Source: Shimazuella kribbensis DSM 45090
GTDB lineage: Bacteria > Bacillota > Bacilli > Thermoactinomycetales > Thermoactinomycetaceae
Reading direction: 5' to 3'
Assembly (NCBI RefSeq): GCF_000428065.1
Contig: NZ_ATZF01000001.1
Location: forward strand, 1-53,820
Length of the DNA stretch: 53,820 nt
Part shown: positions 34,619-44,512 of the stretch, piece by piece
Layout of the letters: each line of letters opens with the position of its first letter
How positions within the stretch are numbered: position 1 is the stretch's first letter
The notes under the pieces: model-generated
Told to the model about the DNA's origin: nothing
The model's database searches: none
Seen by the model: only the letters and a program-made list of their open reading frames with translations
Made by a program: the position numbers and the translations under genes

Positions 34619-37273
34619 ATGAAACAAAAAAAAGTTTATTTATTTCCTGAAGGTACCAAAGAACAGAAATACCTCCTTGGTGGAAAAGGGGCAAACTTAG
34701 CCGAAATGACGAATGCTGGTTTGCCTGTTCCTTTCGGTTTTACTATCACAACAGAATCGTGTTTGGATTATTATCGAGATGGTGAAGTTTTATCTACTGA
34801 TTTGTTAGACCAAGTATATGTGGCACTTGACGAATTGGAACAGTTGTCAAGTAAACAGTTTGGGAGCAATGTCAATCCTTTATTGGTATCTGTTCGTTCT
34901 GGGTCTGTTTTTTCCATGCCAGGCATGATGGATACAATTTTAAATTTAGGGCTAAATGATCAAACGGTAGTAGGTTTAGCAAATTTAACTCAAAATCCTC
35001 GGTTTGCATATGACTCCTATCGCCGTTTTATTCAAATGTTTTCCAATGTTGTATTGGGAATGGATCACTATTTTTTCGAAGAAGTAATTGATGAGATAAA
35101 AGAAAAACGAGGATTCACGGAAGATACGGAACTTGGGGCAGAAGATTGGCAGCAGGTGATTCAGCGTTATTTAAAGATGGTGGAAGCAAAGACAAATTCT
35201 CCATTTCCACAAGATCCCAAAATTCAACTATCACAAGCGATTGAAGCTGTTTTTCGTTCTTGGAATAATACGAGAGCAAAAATATATCGTAAAATCAATA
35301 AGATACCTGATGATTTGGGTACTGCTGTTAATATTCAACTTATGGTATTTGGTAATCTTGGTGATGACTCTGGAACAGGAGTTGCATTTACTCGAAATCC
35401 ATCTACTGGTGAAAGGGAATTGTATGGAGAGTTTTTAATCAACGCTCAAGGTGAAGATGTTGTAGCAGGTGTAAGAACTCCCAATCCTATCTCAGACTTA
35501 AAGAACCAAATGCCATCCATTTATAAACAATTCGTAGAATTATCTAGTTTATTAGAAGAACACTATGGTGATATGCAAGATATTGAATTTACTGTTGAAA
35601 GAGGAAAACTGTATATTTTACAAACTCGTTCAGGGAAAAGAACAGCCCAAGCAGCTGTGAAAATTGCAGTAGATCTCGTAGATGAAGGAAAAATTAAAAA
35701 AGAAGAAGCCCTTCTACGAATTGATCCAGATCAGATGGACCAAATGCTTCATCCAAGAATTGATCCAAATGTTACATTAAAGGTAATTGCTAAAGGTTTA
35801 CCTGCATCTCCTGGTGCAGCTTCTGGGAATATCATATTTGACGCAGATGAAGCCGAAAGATTGACAGAAAAAGGAGAAAAAGTGGTTCTGGTACGTCCAG
35901 AAACTACTCCTGAAGATATTCATGGGATACTTGCAGCACAGGGTATACTTACTAGTCGGGGTGGTATGACTAGTCATGCAGCAGTTGTAGCTCGTGGAAT
36001 GGGCAAGGCTTGTATATGTGGCTGTGATCAATTAAAAATCGACTTACGTGCAGAAACAGTGACCATTGGTGATTTGACACTACAAAAAGGAGATCAGATT
36101 ACGATCGATGGTAGTACTGGCCAGATTATACAAGGAAATGTTCCGCTAATTGATCCAAATCTATCACTTGAATTTGAACAGCTTCTAAAATGGGCAGACG
36201 AAGTCCGACGTCTAGAAGTTAGAGCTAATGCAGATAACCCAACAGATGCTACAAAGGCTAGAGAGTTTGGAGCAGAAGGTATTGGTTTGTGTAGAACAGA
36301 GCATATGTTTATGGAAGCAGATCGGATTCCAATCGTACAACAAATGATCCTAGCTGAAAATGAAGAGGAACAAAAAGATGCTTTAGCCAAATTATTACCT
36401 ATGCAGAAAGAAGACTTTAAAGGGATTTTTTCAGCAATGAATGGATTGCCCGTGAATATACGCTTATTAGATCCTCCGCTTCATGAATTTTTGCCTAACA
36501 TGGAAGAGTTAGTAGTGGAATTAACAAAAATGCAAGTGGAAAAAGTGAATCCTCAGCAATATGTTGCAAAGGAAGCATTGTTAAAAAAAGTAAGAGCATT
36601 ACATGAGTTTAATCCGATGCTGGGACATAGAGGTTGCCGTTTAGGTATGACACATCCTGAAATTTATGAAATGCAAGTAGAAGCTCTTTTTCTAGCTGTA
36701 ATAGAGTCGAAAAAAGCGGGTATTACGGTTATTCCAGAAGTCATGATTCCTTTAGTTGGTCATGTTCAAGAATTAAAAGCTTTACGAAGAATGGTAATAA
36801 ACGTTGGGGAAAGAATTCAACAAGAAACCAGAGAATCGTTTGAATATACAATTGGTACCATGATTGAAGTACCCCGGGCAGCTCTTACTGCGGAAGAAAT
36901 TGCAGAGCAAGCTGATTTCTTTTCCTTTGGAACGAATGATCTTACACAAACAACATTTGGCTTTAGTCGGGATGATGCAGAAGGTAAATTTTTGCATACG
37001 TATGTAGAGCAAAAAGTATTGCCAGAAAACCCCTTTATTGTGTTGGATCAAGCTGGAGTGGGATCTTTAATTAAAATGGCTACAGTAGCTGGTAGAAGAA
37101 AAAAACAAGGATTGAAAACAGGAGTTTGTGGCGAACATGGTGGTGAGAAGTCTTCCATTCAGTTTTTCCATGATACAGGTTTGGATTATGTCAGTTGTTC
37201 TCCTTTCCGTGTTCCAATCGCCAGATTAGCTGCTGCACATGCAGAATTAAATAACTCTGTCAAAAAAAATTAA
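34619..37273 (+). CDS. ppdK: pyruvate, phosphate dikinase
   Basis: 884 aa. Interconverts pyruvate + ATP + Pi and PEP + AMP + PPi. N-terminal ATP-grasp domain (GGKGANLAEMTNAGLPVPFG, LVSVRSGSVFSMPGMMDT), central phosphohistidine domain with GGMTSHAAVVARGMGKA (the TSH carries the catalytic His and the Thr that YqfL modifies), and C-terminal TIM barrel with GHRGCRLGMTHPE, FSFGTNDLTQTTFGFSRDD and the catalytic Cys in GVCGEHGG. Third gene of ccpN-yqfL-ppdK. Confidence 0.97.
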   Translation: MKQKKVYLFPEGTKEQKYLLGGKGANLAEMTNAGLPVPFGFTITTESCLDYYRDGEVLSTDLLDQVYVALDELEQLSSKQFGSNVNPLLVSVRSGSVFSMPGMMDTILNLGLNDQTVVGLANLTQNPRFAYDSYRRFIQMFSNVVLGMDHYFFEEVIDEIKEKRGFTEDTELGAEDWQQVIQRYLKMVEAKTNSPFPQDPKIQLSQAIEAVFRSWNNTRAKIYRKINKIPDDLGTAVNIQLMVFGNLGDDSGTGVAFTRNPSTGERELYGEFLINAQGEDVVAGVRTPNPISDLKNQMPSIYKQFVELSSLLEEHYGDMQDIEFTVERGKLYILQTRSGKRTAQAAVKIAVDLVDEGKIKKEEALLRIDPDQMDQMLHPRIDPNVTLKVIAKGLPASPGAASGNIIFDADEAERLTEKGEKVVLVRPETTPEDIHGILAAQGILTSRGGMTSHAAVVARGMGKACICGCDQLKIDLRAETVTIGDLTLQKGDQITIDGSTGQIIQGNVPLIDPNLSLEFEQLLKWADEVRRLEVRANADNPTDATKAREFGAEGIGLCRTEHMFMEADRIPIVQQMILAENEEEQKDALAKLLPMQKEDFKGIFSAMNGLPVNIRLLDPPLHEFLPNMEELVVELTKMQVEKVNPQQYVAKEALLKKVRALHEFNPMLGHRGCRLGMTHPEIYEMQVEALFLAVIESKKAGITVIPEVMIPLVGHVQELKALRRMVINVGERIQQETRESFEYTIGTMIEVPRAALTAEEIAEQADFFSFGTNDLTQTTFGFSRDDAEGKFLHTYVEQKVLPENPFIVLDQAGVGSLIKMATVAGRRKKQGLKTGVCGEHGGEKSSIQFFHDTGLDYVSCSPFRVPIARLAAAHAELNNSVKKN

Positions 37274-37280
37274 AGATTTA

Positions 37281-37304
37281 AACCCGGGATCACCGGGTTT
37301 TTTA
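37281..37304 (+). terminator. terminator of ccpN-yqfL-ppdK
   Basis: AACCCGG-GATCA-CCGGGTT then TTTTTATT. Confidence 0.85.
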
Positions 37305-37597
37305 TTGTGATTTTCATGCTTAAGGGAAATCTTACTACTTTGTATTTTATATAAAATCTATTTTAAAAATTATATTTTTAGGTTATATTAATGATTGTAT
37401 GTCCTAGAAACGGAAAATTATTCAATTAGAAGGACTCCATATATTTTTGTAGAATAGAGCATATGAGATTACTTCTAGTAAGATCAAGTTTTAGGAATTA
37501 TTTTTTTGATAAATCATGATGTAGAGCCAAAAAAGGAAGACATTTCTTTCGCCATCAGACATGTAAACATTACCAAATAAATTTCTAGTAATTTTGC
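37305..37597 (+). other. AT-rich gap before dnaG
   Basis: No gene seen. It is strongly AT-rich; TAGAAT near 37450 could be a -10 element but no good -35 goes with it. Confidence 0.3.
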
Positions 37598-37622
37598 AGG
37601 AGATTCTTTTTTTGCGGCGAAC
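37598..37622 (+). promoter_or_regulatory. possible sigma-H promoter of dnaG-rpoD
   Basis: AGGAGAT (37598-37604, within GCAGGAGATT) and GCGGCGAACTAT (GAAC at 37619-37622) resemble the sigma-H -35 AGGAWWT and -10 RNNGAAT with suitable spacing. B. subtilis has a known sigma-H promoter for its dnaG-sigA operon. The -10 has one mismatch. Confidence 0.4.
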
Positions 37623-37672
37623 TATACCAAGTGCTATTCATCTCTGACAATGGTAAATAGGTAGGGGCAGTG

Positions 37673-39490
37673 ATGTCGATGGGAAAAATATCTTCAGACG
37701 TCTTAGAGCGCATTCGCAAGGAAGTAGACATCTTAGATGTAGTAGGGCAATATGTGAACTTAAAGCGAGGCGGTCGCAACTACTTTGGTCTTTGTCCTTT
37801 CCACTCTGAAAGAACTCCTTCTTTTACTGTTGCTGCACACAAACAAATTTATCATTGTTTTGGCTGCGGAGCTGGGGGAGATGTCATCCAATTTCTTATG
37901 GATGTCGAGCAGTATACGTTTCAAGAAGCAGTCTTATACTTAGCAAAAGAGAAAGGTATACCTATTCCTGAAGAAGTATATGCTGTTTCTGATGAAGATC
38001 AAGTTATGAGTAAGTTAAGGTCTGTACTAACTACTGCAACAAAACTTTATCATCATTTTTTACTTCATACGCCTTATGGGAGGGAAGCAAGAGAATATCT
38101 TTCAAACCGAAAGATAAGTTTGGAGACTATCAAAACATTTGAGATTGGTTATGCTCCGCCAACAGAATGTTTGATTCCTTTTTTTAAAAAAAGAGGAGTG
38201 TCAATTGATTTGCTTGTAGACGTAGGTCTTATTGTAATACCAGAAGACAAAACACGTTCTCCCTATGATCGGTTTAGGCATCGAATTCTTTTTCCTATTT
38301 CAGATCCTCAAGGAAGAGTTGTTGGGTTTGGCGGTAGAGCACTTGCAGAAAATGGTCCAAAGTACCTCAATTCTCCGGAGACACGCCTTTTTCAAAAGCG
38401 AAATCATTTGTTCAATCTTTCTCGTGCCCGGAAGCATATTCGTAAAGATGGACAAGCCATACTAATGGAGGGGTTTATGGATGTTATCACCTTATGGCAA
38501 GCAGGTGTATTTCATGGGATCGCTCCATTAGGGACTGCATTGACTGACACACAAACACGTCTAATTGGTCGAAATACGGACAAAATAACCCTATGTTTTG
38601 ATTCAGATGAAGCTGGACAATCAGCAACAGAACGTTCAGTAGAGTTGATGAAAGAGCATCAATTAAAAGTTAAAATTGCTCAAATGCCAGTTGGATTAGA
38701 TCCTGACGACTTTATACGTACCAGAGGTGCAGCTGCGTTTCGTGAAGAAGTCATTGGAGGATCTATACCAATTGCACAATTTACGCTAAATCGGATGAAA
38801 AGAAATTATAAGTTGACTGATGATGATGATCGACTCAGTTATATTACGGCTGCCATCCAATTTATCGCATCACTACCTACTGCTACAGAGCAAGATTTGT
38901 ATGCTCGACAACTAGCCGGAGAGTTCCATTTATCGCTTGAAGCAGTTAAAGAAGAGCTCGATAAGCAAAAATTTCCCAAAAAGAAGAGCATACAGAGGGA
39001 TAAAGAAAAAGTCAAGTGGAATAATGGTAATCAAACGGTGAGCAAACATACGCTTGGAAATTCGCCTATAGAAACCGCTGAAAAATATTTAGTAGCACAT
39101 ATGATACAAAATAAGCAAGTAGCCGGTTGGGTGGAAGAAGAGTTGAAGGATTATCATTTTAAAGGGGACTATGGTTCTTTTATTCCTTATTTATATGCTT
39201 ATTACTCACAAGGGAATCAAGCAGGTTTTGTCCCCGTTATCCAATCGCTTCAAGACTCAGTTTTGGCAAAAAAAATTACCTCTCTTGGAATGTTAGATCT
39301 GCCATTAGAAGTAAACAAAGACATGATAGAAAACTTGATAGATAGAATACGTAAATCTGATTTAGTTGAAGCGATAAAGCAACAAGATAAACAAGTGAAA
39401 CAAGTTGAAAATGCAGGGGAACCATTAAAAGCAGCAAAGTTGGGATTACAAGTGATTGAACAACTTAGGAAGAAACAGAATTTGGTTTAA
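37673..39490 (+). CDS. dnaG: DNA primase DnaG
   Basis: About 605 aa. Synthesises RNA primers at the replication fork. CHC2 zinc finger with CPFHSERTPSFTV and the second Cys pair in CFGCGAGG (near 40-65), the RNAP-like domain, TOPRIM motifs LMEGFMDVITLWQAG and CFDSDEAGQSA, and a C-terminal helicase-binding domain (about 460-605). Start is ambiguous between GTG 37670, ATG 37673 and ATG 37679; TAGGGG at 37662-37667 favours 37673. Followed by rpoD, as in the macromolecular synthesis operon. Confidence 0.96.
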   Translation: MSMGKISSDVLERIRKEVDILDVVGQYVNLKRGGRNYFGLCPFHSERTPSFTVAAHKQIYHCFGCGAGGDVIQFLMDVEQYTFQEAVLYLAKEKGIPIPEEVYAVSDEDQVMSKLRSVLTTATKLYHHFLLHTPYGREAREYLSNRKISLETIKTFEIGYAPPTECLIPFFKKRGVSIDLLVDVGLIVIPEDKTRSPYDRFRHRILFPISDPQGRVVGFGGRALAENGPKYLNSPETRLFQKRNHLFNLSRARKHIRKDGQAILMEGFMDVITLWQAGVFHGIAPLGTALTDTQTRLIGRNTDKITLCFDSDEAGQSATERSVELMKEHQLKVKIAQMPVGLDPDDFIRTRGAAAFREEVIGGSIPIAQFTLNRMKRNYKLTDDDDRLSYITAAIQFIASLPTATEQDLYARQLAGEFHLSLEAVKEELDKQKFPKKKSIQRDKEKVKWNNGNQTVSKHTLGNSPIETAEKYLVAHMIQNKQVAGWVEEELKDYHFKGDYGSFIPYLYAYYSQGNQAGFVPVIQSLQDSVLAKKITSLGMLDLPLEVNKDMIENLIDRIRKSDLVEAIKQQDKQVKQVENAGEPLKAAKLGLQVIEQLRKKQNLV

Positions 39491-39516
39491 CGCAGTAAGA
39501 GGAAGGAGGATTTAGA

Positions 39517-40623
39517 TTGGCAAACGAATCGCATGTCGATGAAATTACATTGGATCAGGCCAAAGAACAATTAATAGAGTCCGGAAAAAAGCAGGGTGTT
39601 TTAACTTATAAATCGATTATGGAAAAATTAGCATCATTCGAACAAGATCCTCAACAGATAGATGATTTTTTTGAAGTGCTAACGGAGCAAGGAATTGAAG
39701 TAATGAATGATGGTGAAGATGAATTTAATCATAATGACGATACGGGAAATGATGATAACTTCCTACAAAATGATTTAAGTGTGCCACCAGGTGTAAAAAT
39801 TAATGATCCAGTACGAATGTATTTGAAGGAAATTGGAAGGGTGCCACTTCTTTCAGCAGAGGAAGAAGTTGATTTGGCTACTCGTATTGAGGAAGGCGAT
39901 GAAGAGGCTAAAAGAAGACTTGCTGAAGCCAACCTACGATTAGTAGTAAGTATTGCAAAACGTTATGTAGGACGAGGGATGCTTTTTTTAGATTTGATTC
40001 AAGAAGGAAACATGGGTCTTATCAAAGCCGTGGAAAAATTTGACTATCGTAAGGGGTTCAAATTTAGTACCTATGCTACCTGGTGGATACGCCAAGCCAT
40101 TACTCGTGCCATTGCGGATCAAGCCAGAACCATTCGTATTCCTGTTCATATGGTGGAGACGATTAACAAATTAATTCGTGTTTCACGACAACTATTGCAA
40201 GAATTGGGTCGTGAGCCCATGCCGGAAGAAATTGCAAAAGAAATGGGCTTAACTCCTGAAAAAGTAAGAGAAATTATGAAGATAGCCCAAGAACCAGTAT
40301 CCTTGGAAACTCCTATTGGTGAAGAAGATGATTCGCATCTTGGCGATTTTATTCCAGATGATGATGCTACAGCTCCAGCTGAAGCTGCTGCATATGAGTT
40401 ATTAAAAGAGCAGTTAAAAGATGTATTAGATACATTGTCTGAGAGAGAAGAAAATGTGTTGCGTTTACGTTTTGGACTTGATGACGGACGAACAAGAACC
40501 CTAGAAGAAGTAGGAAAAGTATTTGGTGTAACTCGTGAACGTATTCGTCAGATTGAAGCAAAGGCACTTCGTAAGCTTCGTCATCCTAGTCGTAGCAAAA
40601 GGTTGAAAGACTTCTTAGAATAA
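39517..40623 (+). CDS. rpoD: RNA polymerase primary sigma factor (SigA/RpoD)
   Basis: 368 aa. Region 1.1 is short and acidic, followed by region 1.2 ([20 protein letters not shown]), region 2 ([37 protein letters not shown], the -10 recognition segment [16 protein letters not shown]), region 3 and region 4 ([37 protein letters not shown]). TTG start after GGAGGATTTAGA. Closed by a terminator. Confidence 0.98.
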   Translation: MANESHVDEITLDQAKEQLIESGKKQGVLTYKSIMEKLASFEQDPQQIDDFFEVLTEQGIEVMNDGEDEFNHNDDTGNDDNFLQNDLSVPPGVKINDPVRMYLKEIGRVPLLSAEEEVDLATRIEEGDEEAKRRLAEANLRLVVSIAKRYVGRGMLFLDLIQEGNMGLIKAVEKFDYRKGFKFSTYATWWIRQAITRAIADQARTIRIPVHMVETINKLIRVSRQLLQELGREPMPEEIAKEMGLTPEKVREIMKIAQEPVSLETPIGEEDDSHLGDFIPDDDATAPAEAAAYELLKEQLKDVLDTLSEREENVLRLRFGLDDGRTRTLEEVGKVFGVTRERIRQIEAKALRKLRHPSRSKRLKDFLE

Positions 40624-40639
40624 AAGGTTTATCTTCTGT

Positions 40640-40675
40640 AAACTCATCAATCCGCCCGATTGGTGAGTTTTTTGT
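40640..40675 (+). terminator. terminator of dnaG-rpoD
   Basis: AAACTCATCAATC-CGCCC-GATTGGTGAGTTT then TTT. Confidence 0.88.
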
Positions 40676-40759
40676 GTCCTCATTCTAACCCTATTCGAAG
40701 TTCAATGCAAATTAGCGATGTGGCGAAAAAAGCCTTTATCATCTGAATAAACAAAAAAA

Positions 40760-40808
40760 TTGAAGAAAACAAACCTTCTCGCCTATAATAAGAGTGAAAG
40801 CGCTGTCA
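40760..40808 (+). promoter_or_regulatory. promoter with a cre site for the acyl-CoA dehydrogenase gene
   Basis: TTGAAG (40760-40765), 18-base spacer, TATAAT (40784-40789). TGAAAGCGCTGTCA (40795-40808) matches the CcpA operator consensus TGWAANCGNTNWCA at every fixed position and covers the predicted transcription start. This indicates carbon catabolite repression. Confidence 0.75.
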
Positions 40809-40834
40809 ATAAGGGTTGTAGGAGGACAAAGAAA

Positions 40835-41974
40835 ATGAACTTTGAACTTACACAAGAGCAATCCATGATTCAGAAGTTGATGCGTGAATTTGCCGAAGAA
40901 GAAGTTTCTGTTGGAGCAGATCAAAGAGATCTAACTGGAAAATTTCCTCTAGAGATTTTTGGAAAAATGGCTCAATTATCTTTGATGGGTCTGAATTTTC
41001 CTGAAGATTATGGTGGTTGTGGTGCTGATACGATTTCTTTTGCAATTGCAGTAGAAGAGCTCAGCAGAGTTTGCGCATCTACTGGAATTACGTACTCTGC
41101 TCATATTTCCTTAGGTTGTGCACCTATTCATATGTTTGGTACAGAAGAACAAAAAAAGAAATATTTAACCGCGTTATGCACAGGAGAATCTTTTGGTGCT
41201 TTTGGATTAACAGAACCGAATGCAGGATCGGATGCAGCAGGAACAAAAACTTCAGCACAAGAAGTTTCAGATGGGTGGTTGATTGAAGGTTCTAAATGTT
41301 TTATTACGAATGCTAGTTATGCGAAATTTTTAAGCCTTACAGCACGTACAAAGACAACAATGGATAAACGAGAAATCACAGCATTCATTGTACCAACAGA
41401 TATAAAAGGGGTATCAATAAAAGATAATTATAAGAAATTAGGATTGAAAAGTTCCAATACAACGGAAATCTTTTTGGAAAAAGTCAGTATACCAAGAGAA
41501 AATGTTTTAGGGTCCATTGGTCAAGGTTTTCGACAATTTTTAGTTACATTAGATGGAGGAAGAATTGGAATTGGTGCAATGGCTGTTGGTATTGCCCAAG
41601 GAGCATATGAACTGGCAAAAAAATATGCTCAAGAACGAGTGCAATTTGGTCATTCGTTATCTAAGCTACAAGCTATCCAGCATAAGCTAGCTGATATGGC
41701 AATGGAGATCGAATTGGCAAGAACCTATGTATACAAGGCTGCATGGTTGAAAGACCAAGGTAAAAGATTTACAAAAGAGGCTTCCATTTGCAAGTTATTC
41801 GCTTCTGAAGTTGCTATGCGGGTATGCAATCAAGCAATTCAAATTCATGGTGGTTGGGGCTATATCCATGATTTTAAAGTAGAACGTTATTTTCGTGATG
41901 CCAAATTAACAGAAATTGGTGAAGGAACATCTGAGATTCAACGCAATATTATTGCCCGGGAAATTGGATGTTAG
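40835..41974 (+). CDS. acyl-CoA dehydrogenase
   Basis: 379 aa FAD flavoprotein. N-terminal helical domain ([22 protein letters not shown]), the FAD/substrate loop [18 protein letters not shown], the catalytic-base region ([20 protein letters not shown], with a conserved Glu in the EGTSEIQ segment) and IHGGWGY near the C-terminus. It catalyses the first oxidation step of fatty-acid or branched-chain acyl-CoA degradation; chain length cannot be read. ATG follows AGGAGGACAAAGAAA. Single-gene unit with its own cre-controlled promoter. Confidence 0.95.
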   Translation: MNFELTQEQSMIQKLMREFAEEEVSVGADQRDLTGKFPLEIFGKMAQLSLMGLNFPEDYGGCGADTISFAIAVEELSRVCASTGITYSAHISLGCAPIHMFGTEEQKKKYLTALCTGESFGAFGLTEPNAGSDAAGTKTSAQEVSDGWLIEGSKCFITNASYAKFLSLTARTKTTMDKREITAFIVPTDIKGVSIKDNYKKLGLKSSNTTEIFLEKVSIPRENVLGSIGQGFRQFLVTLDGGRIGIGAMAVGIAQGAYELAKKYAQERVQFGHSLSKLQAIQHKLADMAMEIELARTYVYKAAWLKDQGKRFTKEASICKLFASEVAMRVCNQAIQIHGGWGYIHDFKVERYFRDAKLTEIGEGTSEIQRNIIAREIGC

Positions 41975-41988
41975 TTCTAGGTAAATGC

Positions 41989-42023
41989 AAAAGCAACAGC
42001 ATATAAAAGCTGTTGCTTTTTTT
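41989..42023 (+). terminator. terminator of the acyl-CoA dehydrogenase gene
   Basis: AAAAGCAACAGC, 8-nt loop, GCTGTTGCTTTT then TTT. Confidence 0.88.
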
Positions 42024-42079
42024 AATGACAATTTCTCCTTGTGTATGTAGAATCATAATGAGGGAGGGAAGTTGTCGAG

Positions 42080-42664
42080 ATGTTACCTATATTGGAAAAT
42101 TTTCCCCATTCATTTGAGACCGAACGGCTTTTTATTCGATTGCCATTGCCCGGTGATGGTCAGGTTGTATATGAAGCAGTGATGGAATCAATGGATGAAC
42201 TAAAAGTATGGATGCCTTGGGCGCAATCTTGTCCATCAAAAGAAGAGACAGAGGCAAATGTTCGTAAAGCACATGCCCAATTTTTAGAGCGAACAGATCT
42301 ACGCTTTCATCTCTTTGAAAAAGAAACTAAAAAATTTATTGGAAGCAGTGGACTACACCGGATAGATTGGGCTGCTAGGAAATTTGAGATTGGTTATTGG
42401 TGTCGTTCTCCATTATCTGGAAAAGGATATATAACAGAATCGGTACGTGGCATCTCTGTTTTTGCTTTTCAGATTCTAAAAGCCAATCGTATAGAAATCA
42501 ATTGTGATGAAAGAAACGTACGAAGTAGAAAAGTAGCAGAACGATTAGGTTTTCAACTCGAAGGAACATTACGTAATTACCAGCTAGGCGTAGATGGTCA
42601 ATTAGAAAATGTATGTGTATATGCTTTAACTGATGCAGATTTTAAAGAATTAAGGGAAAAATAA
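42080..42664 (+). CDS. GNAT family N-acetyltransferase (RimJ/RimL-like)
   Basis: 194 aa. FETERLFIRLPLPGDG at the N-terminus, EIGYWCRSPLSGKGYITESV (acetyl-CoA binding loop, RxxGxG/A type) near 114-133, and NVRSRKVAERLGFQLEGTLRN near 154-174. It belongs to the RimJ/RimL subfamily that acetylates N-terminal amines of proteins or small molecules. GAGGGAGG lies upstream; ATG 42080. Substrate unknown. Confidence 0.9.
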   Translation: MLPILENFPHSFETERLFIRLPLPGDGQVVYEAVMESMDELKVWMPWAQSCPSKEETEANVRKAHAQFLERTDLRFHLFEKETKKFIGSSGLHRIDWAARKFEIGYWCRSPLSGKGYITESVRGISVFAFQILKANRIEINCDERNVRSRKVAERLGFQLEGTLRNYQLGVDGQLENVCVYALTDADFKELREK

Positions 42665-43011
42665 TATAAATATAACTGCCTATACGATGAATGTAAATAA
42701 ACTTTACTCTTTTTAGTATAATTATTTAACTTTTTGAGTTTTCGTGTAAATGTCCTTTGAAATGCGGTTTATTGTGCTAGAAAACACAAAATTACGCAGG
42801 AGTTTTTGATACCATTGCCAAATCAATCTCAAGTACGTTCAATGAATCACAAACATTACAATTTCGTAGGACACATAATGCAAAAAAATAAAAAACAATA
42901 GTATTTTCTTCGTTTTTCGCAAACTCTTTTTGATGCATACTCCTCATCTCTACATGATTTTCTTCCATTTGGTCATCCTACTTGATAGGTACTTTATGGA
43001 GGAGTGGAAAG
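42665..43011 (+). other. gap before the M1 peptidase
   Basis: AT-rich. I see no gene or clear terminator. GCAGGAGTTTTTG near 42796 resembles a sigma-H -35 but lacks a matching -10. Confidence 0.3.
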
Positions 43012-44424
43012 ATGAGACGTAGATTATTCGCATTGCTGGTTTTTACATTAGGATTATCACCAATTTGCAGTGGATCTTTGGTCTTTGCAAAAGAAGATAC
43101 AGTAACTGATAGACCTACCTATCAAATAGATGCTACCTATATGGAAAAACAAGAGATTGTAAAAGGGCATATGTCGGTTACTTTGCCTGAATTACGAAGT
43201 ACACCACAAAAAGAAGTCTATTTTCGTTTATATCCAAACGCGTTTCAAAAATGGAAGTACAACAAAGAAGCAAAGCCAACAAAAGAAGGGCATATTACCA
43301 TTTCTCATTTAAAAGTAGATGGTGTAAAACAAAATATTACAATTAATGATACAGTGATGAAAGTAGTACTGCCCAAGCCTTTACCAAAAGGAAAAAGTGC
43401 AAAGATAGAATTAGATTATCAACTTTACTTACCTCATGGAGGAACGAGATTAAATAAGTATAAAAATACTGTGTTTCTAGCTCAATGGTACCCTATGTTG
43501 GCAGTAAAAGATAAAGAGGGTTGGCATACAGAGCCCTACACTACTACAGGAGATCCCTTTTATAGTCAAATGTCTGATTTTGACGTTACCTTTCATGTTC
43601 CAAAAGGATATCAAATTATCTCAACTGCAAAAGATTTACATAAACAAAAGCAAATCGTACACCTTCAACAATACAATGTTCGTGATTTTGTAGCTGTATT
43701 AACGAAAGATTATCAGGTATTAAGTAGCAAATCAGGAAAAACCAAAGTAAACCTTTGGTATACAAAATCGATGGAAGATGTAAGTAAACCTTTGTTACAT
43801 GCCGCAGTAGATGGTATGCAGTTTTATTCTAGCCGGTTTGGAGAATATCCTTACCAAGAAGTCGATGTAGTGTTAGGGGAAACGGGATTTGGAATTGCGG
43901 GTATGGAGTATCCTGGACTAGTGACGTCTCTCCCTAAAGTTCCTACTACAGAAGGAATCGCACCGGCAGTAAATGTTGTCGTTCACGAATTGGCTCATCA
44001 ATGGTGGTATGGTGTGGTAGGAAATAATCAAGCGAAGGAACCATGGTTAGATGAGGGGCTAACTACGTTTTCCGAATATCTGTATATGCAGAAGCAGATG
44101 AAACAAGATGATGAACCTTGGCTAAAACGTGTAGCGATAAAATCCGAAGAAATTCATAAATCTGCTGGAATTACTTCCGTACAACGATTATACGATTATC
44201 CTGATGAAATCTATGGAATCATGGTCTACCTTCGTCCTGCAGCGATGATGTTTGCATTGATGGATGAAATCGGAGAAGAAAAAGTGATGAAAATATTAAA
44301 CACGTATTATCATCAGTATCAGTTTAAGATCGCAACTACTTCGGATTTTTTCCGCGTAGCAAATCAAGTTGCAGAAAAAGATCTAACACCTTTCTTCCAA
44401 AAATGGCTTTATTTTAAAGGATAA
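43012..44424 (+). CDS. secreted M1-family metallopeptidase
   Basis: 470 aa. An N-terminal signal peptide (RRRLFALLVFTLGLSPICSGSLVFA, cut near 26) indicates export. Gluzincin site VVHELAHQWWYGVVGN with the third zinc ligand Glu in EPWLDEGLTTFSEYL, and a GAMEN-like exopeptidase loop GIAGMEYPG. An N-terminal beta domain precedes the catalytic domain; the C-terminal armadillo domain of long M1 enzymes is very short. Likely an aminopeptidase acting outside the membrane. AGGAGTGG precedes the ATG. Confidence 0.92.
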   Translation: MRRRLFALLVFTLGLSPICSGSLVFAKEDTVTDRPTYQIDATYMEKQEIVKGHMSVTLPELRSTPQKEVYFRLYPNAFQKWKYNKEAKPTKEGHITISHLKVDGVKQNITINDTVMKVVLPKPLPKGKSAKIELDYQLYLPHGGTRLNKYKNTVFLAQWYPMLAVKDKEGWHTEPYTTTGDPFYSQMSDFDVTFHVPKGYQIISTAKDLHKQKQIVHLQQYNVRDFVAVLTKDYQVLSSKSGKTKVNLWYTKSMEDVSKPLLHAAVDGMQFYSSRFGEYPYQEVDVVLGETGFGIAGMEYPGLVTSLPKVPTTEGIAPAVNVVVHELAHQWWYGVVGNNQAKEPWLDEGLTTFSEYLYMQKQMKQDDEPWLKRVAIKSEEIHKSAGITSVQRLYDYPDEIYGIMVYLRPAAMMFALMDEIGEEKVMKILNTYYHQYQFKIATTSDFFRVANQVAEKDLTPFFQKWLYFKG

Positions 44425-44429
44425 ATGCA

Positions 44430-44456
44430 ACGAGCACTCTGCGTGCTCGTTTTTGT
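44430..44456 (+). terminator. terminator of the M1 peptidase gene
   Basis: ACGAGCAC-TCTGC-GTGCTCGT then TTTTG. Confidence 0.85.
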
Positions 44457-44512
44457 TATGAATATAGGTTTTGCTTTCGCTATAATAAGAAATAGAGAGT
44501 GGGTGTGAAAGC

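Noticed and set aside
42796-42830. GCAGGAGTTTTTG as a sigma-H promoter
   Set aside because: No GAAT-like -10 at the right distance.
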